8,561 nucleotides of DNA from a bacterium (GTDB taxonomy: Bacteria; UBP15; UBA6099; DSWB01), in contig JAGUYV010000102.1 of the NCBI GenBank assembly GCA_020061125.1, positions 1 through 8,561 of the forward strand, given 5' to 3'. Position numbers and translations under genes: made by a program. The notes below the pieces were generated by a model, which saw nothing but the letters and a program-made list of their open reading frames with translations, had not been told where the DNA came from and made no database searches. The number at the start of each line of letters is the position of its first letter. Position 1 is the stretch's first letter. Positions 7,911 through 8,561 of this stretch are shown here, in pieces.

Positions 7911-8561
7911 TCAGCCTCCAAGCAGCCCGCGGATAAATTCATCCACGGGGCCTTCAATCACTGGCACATTCAAAAACACGCCGAACAGCCAGTACACGCC
8001 CAGGCCCGCAACCATGCAGAATATCGCGCCCGCGGCCCACGCCCATGCGCCGCCTCGCGGCTTGAGCATCAGAAAACTTGCCCCGAGAAACGCCACGGTG
8101 GACGCGACATAGCCCACGCGCGTAAGCAGGAATATGTACAGGCAAAGCAGCGCGAAAAATCCGATCATCAACCCGGCGTGCGGCCCGAACAATGGTTGCT
8201 TATCAGCTTCGGGTTTGCGCGTGAACAGGTTTGATGCTATCAGCAGCGCCGTTAGCGCGCAAATCAGACCAATCAAAGCGCGCGGAAACGACATCACGCC
8301 CAGGCCCCGCGCCTGTTCGTGTTCCTCCATGGGAGCGGACCCGAGCAGCGCACCGAACGAGCGGTCTTCTTCTTGCGCGAAGGCCAGAAATGCGTCTGCG
8401 TCCTGCCAGGCCAGCGACACCCCGCGACGCGCACACGCCTCCTGAAACTCCGGCGAATCAAAACCCTTCTTGAAACTGTCCGTGAGAATTTTCTTGATTT
8501 CGCGGGGAGTTCCCCGGGGCACGCCCAGCCCGCCCCAGGCGCCGGCCTCGACATCAAAGCC
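7911..8561 (-). CDS. tctB: TctC-TctB in-frame fusion (binding-protein C-terminus joined to small membrane subunit), 5' end missing
   Basis: The frame is open to the right window edge and gives 216 residues here. Residues 1-73 (from the edge) read as the end of a Bug/TctC periplasmic binding protein: GFDVEAGAWGGLGVPRGTP (1-19), a helix with DSPEFQEACARRGV (35-48), and DADAFLAFAQEEDR (54-67). With no stop codon, a linker (about 74-93) leads into a TctB-like part with four hydrophobic segments at about 95-113, 131-147, 150-167 and 174-197, including LTRVGYVAS between the second and third and NVPV after the last, as in TctB. Possible internal starts are ATG at 8330 and ATG at 8294; neither has a well-spaced Shine-Dalgarno. 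TctB is the small subunit that joins TctA. Positive charges fall after helices 1 and 3, favouring a periplasmic N-terminus, which suits a tethered TctC. A lost stop codon or a sequencing error remains possible. Confidence 0.85.
   Translation of the reverse strand, partial: GFDVEAGAWGGLGVPRGTPREIKKILTDSFKKGFDSPEFQEACARRGVSLAWQDADAFLAFAQEEDRSFGALLGSAPMEEHEQARGLGVMSFPRALIGLICALTALLIASNLFTRKPEADKQPLFGPHAGLMIGFFALLCLYIFLLTRVGYVASTVAFLGASFLMLKPRGGAWAWAAGAIFCMVAGLGVYWLFGVFLNVPVIEGPVDEFIRGLLGG
7915..7919 (-). promoter_or_regulatory. Shine-Dalgarno that fixes the GTG start of tctA
   Basis: On the minus strand GGAGG is embedded in the last codons of the TctC-TctB frame (GGA GGC TGA) and stands 7 bases before the GTG at 7907. 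An ATG overlapping the TGA (TGATG) is out of frame with tctA, so the GTG is the working start. Confidence 0.75.

Noticed and set aside
7911-8522. Treating the GTG at 8522 as the true start of a 203-residue TctB protein
   Set aside because: The frame continues to the window edge with strong TctC signature residues before that codon, so the GTG is an internal Val codon.

Overview
The window is GC-rich and almost entirely coding. It holds two gene groups that meet tail to tail around position 3400-3420. Gene content (a flagellar cap-like protein, a GT-C glycosyltransferase with TPRs, a tripartite tricarboxylate transporter and a Cache/HAMP histidine kinase) points to a motile Gram-negative proteobacterium. 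The overall style recalls Desulfovibrio-like Desulfobacterota, but that placement is an impression and not a demonstrated assignment.

Plus strand, 3-3400: the 3' part of a FliD-like (HAP2) flagellar cap protein, cut by the left window edge. After a 62-base gap comes a 756-residue membrane protein with a GT39/PMT-like glycosyltransferase core (about 11-12 helices) and C-terminal TPR repeats. The gap contains a small GC-rich inverted repeat without a T-run. The two genes probably share a transcript.

Minus strand, 8561-3420, read right to left: an open frame that begins outside the window as a TctC-type (Bug) solute-binding protein and continues without a stop into a TctB-type small membrane subunit; then TctA, the large permease, starting at a GTG placed by a strong Shine-Dalgarno inside the last codons of the preceding gene; then a DapA/NanA-family class I aldolase or lyase that lacks the usual dicarboxylate-binding Arg of true DapA; then a 668-residue sensor histidine kinase with a periplasmic Cache-like sensor, HAMP, HisKA and HATPase_c. 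Gaps are 3, 21 and 33 bases, so this looks like one operon whose promoter lies to the right of the window.

A consistent reading is an uptake-sensing-catabolism cassette. The tripartite transporter brings in a carboxylate or sugar acid, the aldolase/lyase cleaves or dehydrates it (or a derivative), and the kinase senses the ligand or the loaded binding protein. The most unusual item is the in-frame TctC-TctB fusion. Its TctB part is short and seems to lack one N-terminal helix, which would put its N-terminus in the periplasm, as tethering a binding protein requires. No RNA genes, insertion sequences, CRISPR arrays or convincing terminators were seen, and no stretch over 300 bases lacks a gene.
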